Source: Trichothermofontia sp964536415 (GTDB lineage Bacteria; Cyanobacteriota; Cyanobacteriia; B231). Taken from it: a DNA stretch of 8,387 nucleotides. Of the stretch, positions 1 to 5,881 are shown piece by piece; position 1 is the first letter of the stretch, and each line of letters starts with the position of its first letter. The stretch lies in contig CAZHXN010000133.1 of NCBI GenBank assembly GCA_964536415.1, forward strand, positions 1 to 8,387, written 5' to 3'. A model generated the notes under the pieces. The model was not told where the DNA came from. It saw nothing but the letters and a program-made list of their open reading frames with translations, and did no database searches. The translations under genes were made by a program, and so were the position numbers.

Positions 1-1259
1 CACCACTGGACCCGTCTGAGGCAGCAGCAACAACCGAGCCACTGGCTACCGATACGGAGGAAGCCGCCGCCCCTCCTGATCGTCCCATTACGCCTGGGGA
101 TGTCACACCGAGTAGCGCCCCCGTCAGTTCCCCGCCGATCGGGATTTTGCCCATTCCTGCCGAAGATTTGAAACAAATCCAGACTATTTTTGGGATTGAT
201 ACCTTTTTCTCAACCGAGACGATTCCCTACCAGGATGGGGCCATCTTTCGGGGCAACCTCCGCACTGATCCGGAGGCAGCCTACAGTCGCCTAGCAGCCA
301 AGTTGAAAACAACGTTGAACGATCGCTACCGGCTATTCTTAGTCGAGAATTCCGATGGTCGGCCCGTGGTAATTGTGTTGCCCCGTGCCAATGATCCGCA
401 ACCGTTAACCTGGGTACAGCGGGGCCTTGCGGTTTTATTGATGCTGGCGACGGTATTTACCTGCCTGGAGCGGGGCAGTTTACAGTACGGGATTGATCTG
501 CTGGCCCAACCCAGTGCACTGCTTCCGACTTTACCCATCTCCCTAGGTGTGGTGGCCGTCCTGGTTGCCCATGAATTCGGGCACTGGTTCCTGGCACGCC
601 GCTATCAGGTCCGACTCAGTTGGCCCTTTTTTATCCCAGCATGGCAGTTGGGCACCTTTGGAGCCATTACCCGGATTGAGTCACTGCTGCCGAATCGGAG
701 CGTGTTGTTCGACATCGTATTTGCAGGGCCTGCTGCCGGTGGCCTGGTGGCCCTCGGTCTCCTGTTAGTCGGCCTCCTGCTACCGCCCGCCAGTGCCGGG
801 ATTACGGTTCCATCCCAGTTTTTTGAGGGGTCAATGCTGGTGGGTGCCCTAGCCCGGATTGTGCTGGGGGAAAGCTTACGGGAGCAGTTGGTGACGATCC
901 ATCCTCTGGCGATCGCCGGTTGGCTGGGCCTAGTGATTACCGCACTGAACCTGATGCCAGCGGGTCAGTTAGATGGTGGACGGCTCATCCAGGCGATTTA
1001 TGGCCGCAAGACCTTGAACCGGACCACGGTGGCCACGCTGATTTTTCTAGCGATCGCCTGCCTGGTCAACCCCCTCGCCCTCTACTGGGCTATCATTATT
1101 CTTTTTCTACAACGGCAACCAGAACGCCCCAGCCTGAACGAGCTAACGGAACCCAATGATACCCGCGCCTCCCTGGCGCTCCTGGCTCTATTCCTCATGG
1201 CGGCAACCTTACTCCCCTTGACTCCCAGTCTGGCCGGTCGTCTGGGTATTGGCGGCTAA
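1..1259 (+). CDS. M50 / site-2-type intramembrane metalloprotease (EGY-like), 5' end outside window
   Basis: Membrane zinc metalloprotease of the site-2 protease class, which cuts substrates inside the membrane; its substrate cannot be told from here. The frame is open from base 3 with no stop, so the gene starts upstream; the in-frame TTG at 147 is probably internal. The first 45 or so visible codons are rich in Ala, Pro, Thr and Glu, like the N-terminal linker of cyanobacterial and plastid EGY-type proteins. A GNLR segment and the LFLVENSDGRPVVIVLP stretch, also EGY-like, follow. Then come several hydrophobic segments, the zinc-binding HEFGH motif (HExxH, codons at 570-584) and the second-site motif NLMPAGQLDGG with its Asp codon at 972-974. 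Two more hydrophobic segments follow before the TAA stop. The metal-site residues are intact, so it should be active. It converges on tRNA-Gly and shows no functional tie to the hox genes. The family call is secure; the EGY subgroup is inference. Confidence 0.9.
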   Translation, partial: PLDPSEAAATTEPLATDTEEAAAPPDRPITPGDVTPSSAPVSSPPIGILPIPAEDLKQIQTIFGIDTFFSTETIPYQDGAIFRGNLRTDPEAAYSRLAAKLKTTLNDRYRLFLVENSDGRPVVIVLPRANDPQPLTWVQRGLAVLLMLATVFTCLERGSLQYGIDLLAQPSALLPTLPISLGVVAVLVAHEFGHWFLARRYQVRLSWPFFIPAWQLGTFGAITRIESLLPNRSVLFDIVFAGPAAGGLVALGLLLVGLLLPPASAGITVPSQFFEGSMLVGALARIVLGESLREQLVTIHPLAIAGWLGLVITALNLMPAGQLDGGRLIQAIYGRKTLNRTTVATLIFLAIACLVNPLALYWAIIILFLQRQPERPSLNELTEPNDTRASLALLALFLMAATLLPLTPSLAGRLGIGG

Positions 1260-1314
1260 ATTCCTGGCCTAAGGTTGCAGGTGGGCCGTATCTGTGCCCT
1301 ATTCAAGGCAACGA

Positions 1315-1343
1315 ACGAACCTTAAGAGTGGCTTCTGGTTCGT
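1315..1343. terminator. Possible weak hairpin between protease gene and tRNA-Gly
   Basis: ACGAACC (1315-1321) and GGTTCGT (1337-1343) form a perfect 7-bp stem with a 15-nt loop in the short gap between the convergent protease and tRNA genes. A longer-range pairing, TAAGGTT (1270-1276) with AACCTTA (1318-1324), would compete with it. There is no T-run on either side, so a terminator role is only suggested by position. Confidence 0.25.
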
Positions 1344-1357
1344 CGCTAGGAGTGGGA

Positions 1358-1429
1358 AGCGGGTGAAGAGATTCGAACTCTCGACATCTTCCTTGGCAAG
1401 GAAGCGCTCTACCACTGAGCTACACCCGC
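1358..1429 (-). tRNA. tRNA-Gly (anticodon GCC)
   Basis: Read on the minus strand, the 72-nt sequence folds as a complete cloverleaf. The acceptor stem GCGGGTG pairs with CACCCGC. The D-arm is GCTC-AGTGGTA-GAGC. The anticodon stem CTTCC/GGAAG encloses the loop TTGCCAA, whose anticodon GCC (complement of 1395-1397) reads glycine GGC/GGU codons. The T-arm contains GTTCGAATC. The discriminator base is T, and CCA is not encoded, so the 3' CCA would have to be added enzymatically. Confidence 0.95.
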
Positions 1430-1549
1430 AGAACTTATATGATGACGATTGAGGGAGTTTGCTTTTGGCAGTGACCTCTCTCAGGCGCTTTACTAGCATA
1501 ACAGCAAAGGGCCAATTTTTCGCAAGCGATTTTAGAAAAATTTTGCGGC

Positions 1550-1597
1550 CCTTCTAGCAAGTCCCCAGTTTTCCGGGATGGGGACCCCGCTAGAAGG
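1550..1597 (-). terminator. Strong hairpin downstream of the Rieske gene, probable terminator
   Basis: CCTTCTAGC (1550-1558) pairs with GCTAGAAGG (1589-1597). After a small internal loop, GTCCCCA (1561-1567) pairs with TGGGGAC (1579-1585), giving a stem of about 16 bp. On the minus strand, in the direction of the Rieske gene that ends about 100 bp away, the hairpin is followed after about 10 nt by a run of five T (1540 down to 1536). The T-run is farther away than in a textbook intrinsic terminator, so an mRNA-stabilising 3' structure is the alternative. Confidence 0.5.
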
Positions 1598-1695
1598 CTC
1601 AGAGTGCTTGGGCGTATCTCACAGGGGCAGAACAATGGGTTGGCAGGGGCAAGGACAACGATCGCTGTGGGGGTATGATCGGGGTTGCCGCGTGC

Positions 1696-2136
1696 CTAGC
1701 CAAAATTGACCAGTACCTGATCGCCCTCAATTTTGGCCGTATAGGTACTCAAGGGCTTTTTCGCTGGTCCCCGGATGGGTGCTCCCGTTTCGCCAAATTT
1801 GGCCTCATGGCAGGGACAGACAAAGGCTTTAGCGTCACCTTTCCAATCAACCGTACAGCCCTCATGGGTGCAGGTGGGATTCACCGCCAGCAGGGTATCG
1901 ACATTGGCCGGGTCACGAATCACGAGTACGGGTTGTGCCAAATCCTTATTCAGGAGACCACCGGGCTGATCAAGGGCCGCAACCGGACCCACCACCTGAA
2001 ACCCCGCAACCGCAGCAGGGGCCGTCGGCGTATCGGTCGTTGCGGTTTGGTTCGGATTGCAGGCAGACAGCACAGCGGGTAGAGCACTGACCACCCCCCC
2101 AACCCCAACCCAGCCCATAAAGTCACGACGTTTCAT
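1696..2136 (-). CDS. Small Rieske [2Fe-2S] protein with Tat/lipoprotein signal (PetC3-like)
   Basis: A 146-residue electron-transfer protein predicted to sit on the outer face of the cytoplasmic membrane. The N-terminus has a twin-arginine motif (RRDFM, residues 3-7), a short hydrophobic stretch and a lipobox LSAC ending at Cys26, so it should be Tat-exported and lipid-anchored. A Thr/Ala/Pro-rich linker follows. The Rieske ligands are Cys89 and His91 (CTHEGC) and Cys107 and His110 (CPCH) with 15 residues between the halves; Cys94 and Cys109 can form the usual disulfide. The Ser after the second His in high-potential Rieske proteins (CPCHGS) is replaced: here the motif reads CPCHEA, which suggests a lower redox potential. 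It is shorter than cytochrome b6f PetC (about 180 residues) and resembles the small cyanobacterial PetC3 type. GGAGG lies 7 nt before the ATG. It is divergent from hoxE. Partner unknown. Confidence 0.88.
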   Translation of the reverse strand: MKRRDFMGWVGVGGVVSALPAVLSACNPNQTATTDTPTAPAAVAGFQVVGPVAALDQPGGLLNKDLAQPVLVIRDPANVDTLLAVNPTCTHEGCTVDWKGDAKAFVCPCHEAKFGETGAPIRGPAKKPLSTYTAKIEGDQVLVNFG

Positions 2137-2161
2137 AGGGATACCTCCATGCTTTCCTCAA

Positions 2162-2170
2162 CTTATAGCA
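2162..2170 (-). promoter_or_regulatory. Candidate extended -10 promoter of the Rieske gene
   Basis: On the minus strand TGC-TATAAG (2170 down to 2162) matches an extended -10 element (TGn plus 5 of 6 bases of TATAAT), 25 nt before the ATG. No convincing -35 box is seen at 16-18 bp, as is common for extended -10 promoters. The ribosome binding site GGAGG (2148-2144) follows. The transcript leader would be short, below about 20 nt. Confidence 0.4.
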
Positions 2171-2244
2171 TTCCTGGTCTTCCTGGGTTTCGGCTCTTTG
2201 ACTGGTGGTTACCTACAACCTTTGTCGCCTCAGTGAAGGGCAGG

Positions 2245-2264
2245 CAATTGGCTTGAGCCAATTG
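2245..2264. promoter_or_regulatory. 20-bp palindrome in the Rieske-hoxE divergent spacer, candidate operator
   Basis: CAATTGGCT (2245-2253) and AGCCAATTG (2256-2264) are exact 9-bp inverted arms around a 2-bp centre. It lies about 110 bp upstream of the Rieske start and about 380 bp upstream of hoxE. No gene ends nearby and no T-run follows, so a dimeric regulator site is likelier than a terminator. The spacer 2137-2645 holds no convincing gene; this palindrome, the repeats at 2311-2339 and 2445-2457, and the hoxE promoter region are what I can see in it. Confidence 0.4.
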
Positions 2265-2310
2265 TTCATCAGGTGCTTCTGTCCTTCAGAGACTTGGGGA
2301 ACGCTGTATA

Positions 2311-2339
2311 CGGTTTACTCCATAGACTCAGGAGAACCG
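2311..2339. repeat. Interrupted inverted repeat in the hox upstream region
   Basis: CGGTT (2311-2315) plus CTCC (2318-2321) can pair with GGAG (2331-2334) plus AACCG (2335-2339): a 9-bp stem with a 2-nt bulge and a 9-nt loop. GACTCA in the loop (2325-2330) is also complementary to TGAGTC at 2365-2370, allowing an alternative pairing. Function unknown. Confidence 0.35.
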
Positions 2340-2444
2340 CATTCCTCAAAAGAATCTAAAGTTATGAGTCAGGCAAGGGGGAAAGATGCGACAATAGTTT
2401 TAGATTTTTTCAATGTCAGTTACTCAAATTTTCAACCTGTTTTA

Positions 2445-2457
2445 AATTACAGTAATT
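2445..2457. promoter_or_regulatory. 13-bp perfect palindrome upstream of hoxE, candidate operator
   Basis: AATTAC (2445-2450) and GTAATT (2452-2457) are exact inverted arms around a single A, about 190 bp before the hoxE start, in AT-rich DNA. It does not match a regulator consensus I can name with confidence. Confidence 0.3.
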
Positions 2458-2537
2458 GTCGCGATAGATAAACATAATCCCAATGCTGCGACTCCAGATA
2501 CACAGGACTTACAGCCTACTTGTAATAAATGTTGATG

Positions 2538-2566
2538 TTGGCAGTAGGGGGTACTAAAACTTTAAG
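2538..2566 (+). promoter_or_regulatory. Candidate sigma70-type promoter of hoxE
   Basis: TTGGCA (2538-2543, 5 of 6 bases of the -35 consensus) is followed after 17 bp by TTTAAG (2561-2566, 4 of 6 bases of the -10 consensus). Transcription would begin near 2573, leaving a leader of about 70 nt before hoxE. An inverted repeat AGTA-N5-TACT (2543-2555) occupies the space between the boxes. An overlapping weaker pair, TTGATG (2532-2537) with TAAAAC (2555-2560), also has 17-bp spacing. Published cyanobacterial hoxE start sites can lie further upstream, so other promoters in the spacer are possible. Confidence 0.38.
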
Positions 2567-2645
2567 GAATGAGAATTTTGGAGGTCCGGTTTTCAAGTTA
2601 AGTTTCCAACTTCTTCATTAATTCTTTAGGTTTAAAGGAAGTCGA

Positions 2646-3188
2646 ATGTCGCCACTATCGTCAACTCCAACGACCGATCGTCAACCTGCCCCTGCGACCC
2701 ACGAGCATCCCAGTGGGGATAAGCGCTTTAAGGTCTTAGACATTACCATGAAGCGCAGCCAATACCAGTCCGATGCCCTCATTGAAGTTCTCCACAAGGC
2801 CCAGGAAGCTTTTGGCTATTTAGAAGAGGATGTGCTGCACTACATTGCGCGGGGGCTGAAACTGCCCCTGAGCCGGGTTTATGGGGTTGCGACTTTTTAT
2901 CATCTCTTCTCGCTCAAACCCAGTGGTGCCCACAGTTGTGTCGTTTGCTTGGGGACTGCCTGCTATGTCAAGGGAGCCGGAGAACTTCTCGCTGCTCTGG
3001 AGCAGGAAATTGGCCTGAAAGAGGGTGAGACCACGCCCGATGGTCAGGTGTCGCTAGTCACGGCTCGCTGTATTGGGGCCTGTGGTATTGCGCCTGCTGC
3101 CGTTTTCGATGGCCGGGTGGCCGGGAAGCAAACCCCGGAAGCTGTTCTCACGGCGGTGAAGGAATGGCTTCCTGACGCATCGTCATAG
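2646..3188 (+). CDS. hoxE: Bidirectional hydrogenase diaphorase subunit HoxE ([2Fe-2S], NuoE-like)
   Basis: Small diaphorase subunit of the soluble or thylakoid-associated HoxEFUYH hydrogenase; it carries one [2Fe-2S] cluster and belongs to the NuoE / 24-kDa family. Of 180 residues, the first 25 form a Pro/Thr-rich extension. The helical part follows (VLHKAQEAFGYLEEDVLHYIARGL, then the family signature SRVYGVATFYHLFSL near 76-90). The thioredoxin-like part holds the cluster ligands Cys101 and Cys106 (CLGTAC) and Cys142 and Cys146 (CIGAC), the C-x4-C ... C-x3-C pattern of the family. AAGGAAG (2635-2641) serves as ribosome binding site for the ATG at 2646. Length fits cyanobacterial HoxE (about 170 residues). 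It is the first gene of the operon; HoxE separates cyanobacterial Hox enzymes from plain four-subunit NAD-reducing hydrogenases. A 183-nt structured gap precedes hoxF. Confidence 0.96.
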   Translation: MSPLSSTPTTDRQPAPATHEHPSGDKRFKVLDITMKRSQYQSDALIEVLHKAQEAFGYLEEDVLHYIARGLKLPLSRVYGVATFYHLFSLKPSGAHSCVVCLGTACYVKGAGELLAALEQEIGLKEGETTPDGQVSLVTARCIGACGIAPAAVFDGRVAGKQTPEAVLTAVKEWLPDASS

Positions 3189-3303
3189 GTTTTTGAGGTG
3201 CTCGGTGCGGGTTGAGCCAGAAGTATCTGTATCAGTCGATATCAGTCGATCCATCCGTCACAACCCGTCCTTTCCTGATCGGCCATACCGATCCCTCAAA
3301 AAC
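3189..3303. repeat. Inverted-repeat-bounded structured spacer between hoxE and hoxF
   Basis: Beginning right after the hoxE stop, GTTTTTGAGG (3189-3198) is the exact complement of CCTCAAAAAC (3294-3303). Nested inside are CGGGTTG/CAACCCG (3208-3214 with 3261-3267) and a tight hairpin GATCGG-CCATA-CCGATC (3277-3293). The 115-bp segment could be a folded intercistronic RNA element or a small MITE-like insertion with 10-bp terminal inverted repeats. No flanking target duplication is obvious. Confidence 0.5.
3231..3250 (+). repeat. Perfect tandem repeat of a 10-mer, two copies
   Basis: ATCAGTCGAT occurs twice back to back (3231-3240 and 3241-3250) at the centre of the inverted-repeat-bounded hoxE-hoxF spacer, where it would fall in the unpaired apical region of the predicted fold. 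It may be a replication-slippage product or a repeated binding site. Confidence 0.6.
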
Positions 3304-3371
3304 TGCCCTCATCAAGTTTTGACTAGTGCCTTTTGAATTGAATTGTTGCCATCCGCGAAGGACCGTAACCT

Positions 3372-4988
3372 ATGGATTTAGCTGAACTGCTTGCGATCGG
3401 GCAAAAAGAACGCGATCGCCAGAAACAAACCCGCATTCACTGCTGTACGGCAGCGGGGTGCCTTTCCTCTGGATCGGCGGCGGTGAAAGCTCAGTTGGAA
3501 GCTGCCGTCGATGCTGAGGGACTGGGGGCATCGACAGAAGTGTGTAGTGTGGGCTGTATGCGCTTTTGTGGCCGGGGTCCCCTGGTGGAGGTGGTCAGCC
3601 GTGAGGGCGATCGCGAGCCGATTCTCTATGAACAGGTGACGACGGCGGATGCGGCCTCGATCGTCAAGGCGCTCAAGGGCGGCGAAGCCACGGCTCCCCT
3701 GGGCGATCGCGATCATCCCTTCTTTGCTCGTCAGTTCCCGATCGTGCTGGAAAACAGCGGCAAGATTGATCCGGAACGGATCGAGGAATATATCGCTGTT
3801 GGCGGTTACCAGCAGTTGTATCGCGTCCTTTATGAATACGATCCGTCGGAAGTGGTGGACGAAATCACCCGCAGTGGGCTGCGGGGCCGGGGCGGGGGTG
3901 GCTATCCCACGGGGCTGAAGTGGGCCACGGTGGCCAAGATGCCGGAGGGGCAGAAATACGTCATCTGCAATGCAGATGAGGGTGATCCCGGTGCCTTTAT
4001 GGATCGCAGTGTGTTGGAGAGTGATCCCCATCGGGTACTGGAGGGCATGGCGATCGCGGGGTATGCGATCGGGGCTAATCACGGCTTCATCTACGTTCGG
4101 GCCGAATATCCCCTGGCAATCCGGCACCTGCAAAAGGCCATTCAACAGGCCAAGCGCTACAGCCTCTTGGGCAGTCAGATCTTCGGTTCCCCCTTTGACT
4201 TCAAGATCGACATTCGCGTGGGAGCCGGGGCCTTTGTCTGTGGGGAAGAAACCGCACTGATTGCTTCGGTGGAAGGGCGGCGCGGTAATCCGCGTCCGCG
4301 TCCACCTTATCCCGCCCAGTCGGGGTTGTGGGAATGCCCCACGCTGATTAATAATGTCGAAACCTTGGCCAATATTCCCGCCATTATCCGCGAAGGCGGT
4401 GAGTGGTACGCCAATATCGGCACTGAGAAGAGCAAGGGCACCAAGGTATTTGCTCTCACTGGCAAGATCCGCAATACGGGTCTGATTGAAGTGCCGATGG
4501 GGACAACCCTGCGCCAGATCGTCGAGGAGATGGGCGGTGGCGTAGCCGCTGCGGGCGGTGTTAAAGCGGTGCAAACGGGGGGACCTTCCGGCGGCTGCAT
4601 TCCCGCCAGTGCCTTGGACATTTCCGTGGACTATGAATCCCTCACCCAGTTGGGCAGCATCATGGGGTCCGGTGGCATGATCGTCATGGACAATGAAACC
4701 AACATGGTGGATGTGGCCCGCTTCTACATGGAATTCTGTCGTGGGGAGTCCTGCGGGAAGTGTATCCCCTGTCGGGCGGGGACGGTGCAGTTGTACCAAA
4801 TGCTGACCAAGATCCTTAACCGCGAGGCGACGGAGGTTGATCTACAAAGCCTGGAAGCGTTGTGTCACATGGTCCGCGATACGAGTCTTTGCGGGCTGGG
4901 GATGACGGCCCCGAATCCGGTGTTGAGTACTCTGCGCTATTTCCGGCAGGAGTATGAGGAATTGCTGCAACCGGCGGGAGGGAAGTAG
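3372..4988 (+). CDS. hoxF: Bidirectional hydrogenase diaphorase subunit HoxF (NAD(P)H- and FMN-binding)
   Basis: Catalytic diaphorase subunit that exchanges electrons with NAD(P)H through FMN; homologous to NuoF. In its 538 residues, an N-terminal thioredoxin-like [2Fe-2S] region has Cys25, Cys30, Cys62 and Cys66 as likely ligands (IHCCTAAGC and VCSVGCMRFCGRGP). The NADH-binding glycine-rich motif GLRGRGGGGYPTGLKW lies at 169-184, and the FMN-site motif NADEGDPGAFMDR starts at 200. GAGAFVCGEETALI follows near 285-300. The C-terminal [4Fe-4S] cluster has Cys461, Cys464 and Cys467 (SCGKCIPC) plus Cys507 (SLCGLG). AAGGA at 3358-3362 lies 9 nt before the ATG. Length fits cyanobacterial HoxF (about 530 residues). 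The gap to hoxE is 183 nt, so it may be translated or even transcribed partly on its own. The 3' end runs into a heptamer repeat tract. No key residue is missing. Confidence 0.97.
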   Translation: MDLAELLAIGQKERDRQKQTRIHCCTAAGCLSSGSAAVKAQLEAAVDAEGLGASTEVCSVGCMRFCGRGPLVEVVSREGDREPILYEQVTTADAASIVKALKGGEATAPLGDRDHPFFARQFPIVLENSGKIDPERIEEYIAVGGYQQLYRVLYEYDPSEVVDEITRSGLRGRGGGGYPTGLKWATVAKMPEGQKYVICNADEGDPGAFMDRSVLESDPHRVLEGMAIAGYAIGANHGFIYVRAEYPLAIRHLQKAIQQAKRYSLLGSQIFGSPFDFKIDIRVGAGAFVCGEETALIASVEGRRGNPRPRPPYPAQSGLWECPTLINNVETLANIPAIIREGGEWYANIGTEKSKGTKVFALTGKIRNTGLIEVPMGTTLRQIVEEMGGGVAAAGGVKAVQTGGPSGGCIPASALDISVDYESLTQLGSIMGSGGMIVMDNETNMVDVARFYMEFCRGESCGKCIPCRAGTVQLYQMLTKILNREATEVDLQSLEALCHMVRDTSLCGLGMTAPNPVLSTLRYFRQEYEELLQPAGGK

Positions 4989-5022
4989 GAAGTCGGCGAT
5001 CGGGAATTGGGCATTGGGAATC
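4981..5022 (+). repeat. Degenerate heptamer (STRR-type) repeat tract across the hoxF stop
   Basis: Six consecutive 7-mers in phase run from the last hoxF codons into the spacer: GGAAGTA, GGAAGTC, GGCGATC, GGGAATT, GGGCATT, GGGAATC. Each begins with GG. Short tandemly repeated repetitive sequences with 7-bp units of this GGGAATT/GGGCATT type are well known in cyanobacterial spacers. The last three units are the clearest; the first three are more diverged. Confidence 0.6.
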
Positions 5023-5031
5023 ATCATGTCG

Positions 5032-5075
5032 GTTGGGTCAAAGTGTCGATTGGCTCCAACGGAGTGTAACCCAAC
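5032..5075. repeat. Inverted repeat in the hoxF-hoxU spacer
   Basis: GTTGGGT (5032-5038) is the exact complement of ACCCAAC (5069-5075). Inside lie CTCC-AAC-GGAG (5054-5064) and, overlapping it, TTGG-CT-CCAA (5050-5059). The TTGGGT...ACCCAA arms resemble dispersed cyanobacterial hairpin repeats. It could act as an mRNA-processing or stabilising structure before hoxU, or be a decayed mobile repeat. Confidence 0.45.
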
Positions 5076-5164
5076 AAGGCCCATCAGCCCATCCGTTCCT
5101 GATCTCCGATCGCGAGTTCCCCTGCAAACATTCTTGATCCAGTGAGGTAAGAGGTAACAACACT

Positions 5165-5881
5165 ATGTCGGTGAGAACACTCAGGATTAATGGGATCGAT
5201 CTAGCGGTGGAGAGTGGCGCCAGTATTTTGGCGGCGGCGAAGCAGGCAGGGATTACGATTCCAACGCTGTGCCACCTGGACGGGGTGTCGGATGTGGGGG
5301 CCTGTCGCTTGTGCTTGGTGGAAATTCAGGGCATCAATAAGCTGCTGCCCGCCTGTGTGACAGAGGTAGCGGAGGGGATGGACATCCAAACCGAAACGCC
5401 GAAGTTGCAGGAATATCGCCGCATGACCGTGGAATTGTTGTTCTCAGAAGGAAATCACGTTTGTGCCGTGTGTGTGGCCAATGGTAACTGTGAGTTACAG
5501 GACATGGCGATCGCGGTGGGGATGGATCATACCCGCTTCCCCTATCGCTTCCCCAATCGGGATCTGGATGTGTCCCATCCGCAATTTGGCATTGACCATA
5601 ACCGGTGTATTTTCTGTACCCGCTGTATGCGAGTGTGCGATGAGATTGAGGGTGCCCATGTGTGGGATGTGGCCCAACGGGGGGCAGCAGTGCGGATGAT
5701 TACCGGTCTGAACCAACCCTGGGGGGAGGTGGAAGCCTGTACTTCCTGCGGTAAGTGTGTGGAAGCCTGTCCCACGGGGGCAATTTTCCGGCAGGGGTCA
5801 ACGGTGGCGGAAATGCAGCGCGATCGCAGCACTCTGGACTTTTTGGTAACGGCACGGGAGAAAAAAGAATGGACAAGATAA
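5165..5881 (+). CDS. hoxU: Bidirectional hydrogenase diaphorase subunit HoxU (iron-sulfur, NuoG N-terminal-like)
   Basis: Electron-wiring subunit that links the diaphorase (HoxEF) to the hydrogenase (HoxYH). Its 238 residues match the usual HoxU length. In order it shows a plant-ferredoxin-like [2Fe-2S] domain with Cys36, Cys47, Cys50 and Cys64; a His-plus-three-Cys [4Fe-4S] site, His98, Cys100, Cys103 and Cys109 (HVCAVCVANGNCELQ); and two bacterial-ferredoxin [4Fe-4S] motifs, Cys148/151/154/158 (CIFCTRCMRVC) and Cys192/195/198/202 (CTSCGKCVEACP). All cluster ligands are intact. GAGGTAA occurs twice in tandem just before the ATG (5144-5150 and 5151-5157); the second copy gives a spacing of 10 nt. 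A 176-nt gap with repeats separates it from hoxF, while its 3' end overlaps hoxY by 13 nt, which suggests coupled translation of the two. Confidence 0.97.
   Translation: MSVRTLRINGIDLAVESGASILAAAKQAGITIPTLCHLDGVSDVGACRLCLVEIQGINKLLPACVTEVAEGMDIQTETPKLQEYRRMTVELLFSEGNHVCAVCVANGNCELQDMAIAVGMDHTRFPYRFPNRDLDVSHPQFGIDHNRCIFCTRCMRVCDEIEGAHVWDVAQRGAAVRMITGLNQPWGEVEACTSCGKCVEACPTGAIFRQGSTVAEMQRDRSTLDFLVTAREKKEWTR

Noticed and set aside
147..149. TTG at 147 as the true start of the protease
   Set aside because: The frame is open upstream to the window edge and encodes an Ala/Pro/Glu-rich linker typical of EGY-like proteins, so the start lies outside the window.
1434..1439. TATAAG on the minus strand as the tRNA-Gly -10 box
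   Set aside because: It lies only 4 nt before the tRNA 5' end, which would put the start site inside or at the mature tRNA, and no -35 box is visible.
1675..2082. 135-codon plus-strand frame opposite the Rieske gene
   Set aside because: The minus-strand Rieske protein has a full Tat signal, lipobox and cluster ligands; the opposite frame shows no domain.
2306..2318. GTA...TAC resembling an NtcA site upstream of hoxE
   Set aside because: The gap is 7 bases rather than the 8 required by the consensus, so helical phasing would be wrong.
2205..2471. 88-codon ORF in the Rieske-hoxE spacer
   Set aside because: No ribosome binding site, no recognisable domain, and it runs through AT-rich DNA full of inverted repeats that looks regulatory.
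3319..3347. TTGACT as a -35 box for an internal hoxF promoter
   Set aside because: The -35 match is good, but no -10-like sequence occurs at 16-18 bp, so I do not call a promoter.
3378..4799. 473-codon open frame on the minus strand opposite hoxF
   Set aside because: hoxF on the plus strand has every family motif intact over the same stretch. The antisense product is His/Pro-rich with no recognisable domain, as expected for a shadow of a GC-rich gene.
5755..5868. Upstream extension of hoxY to a GTG at 5755
   Set aside because: The extra 38 residues are hoxU sequence in another frame, have no family match, and the ATG at 5869 has a well-placed GGGAG and gives the canonical HoxY N-terminus.
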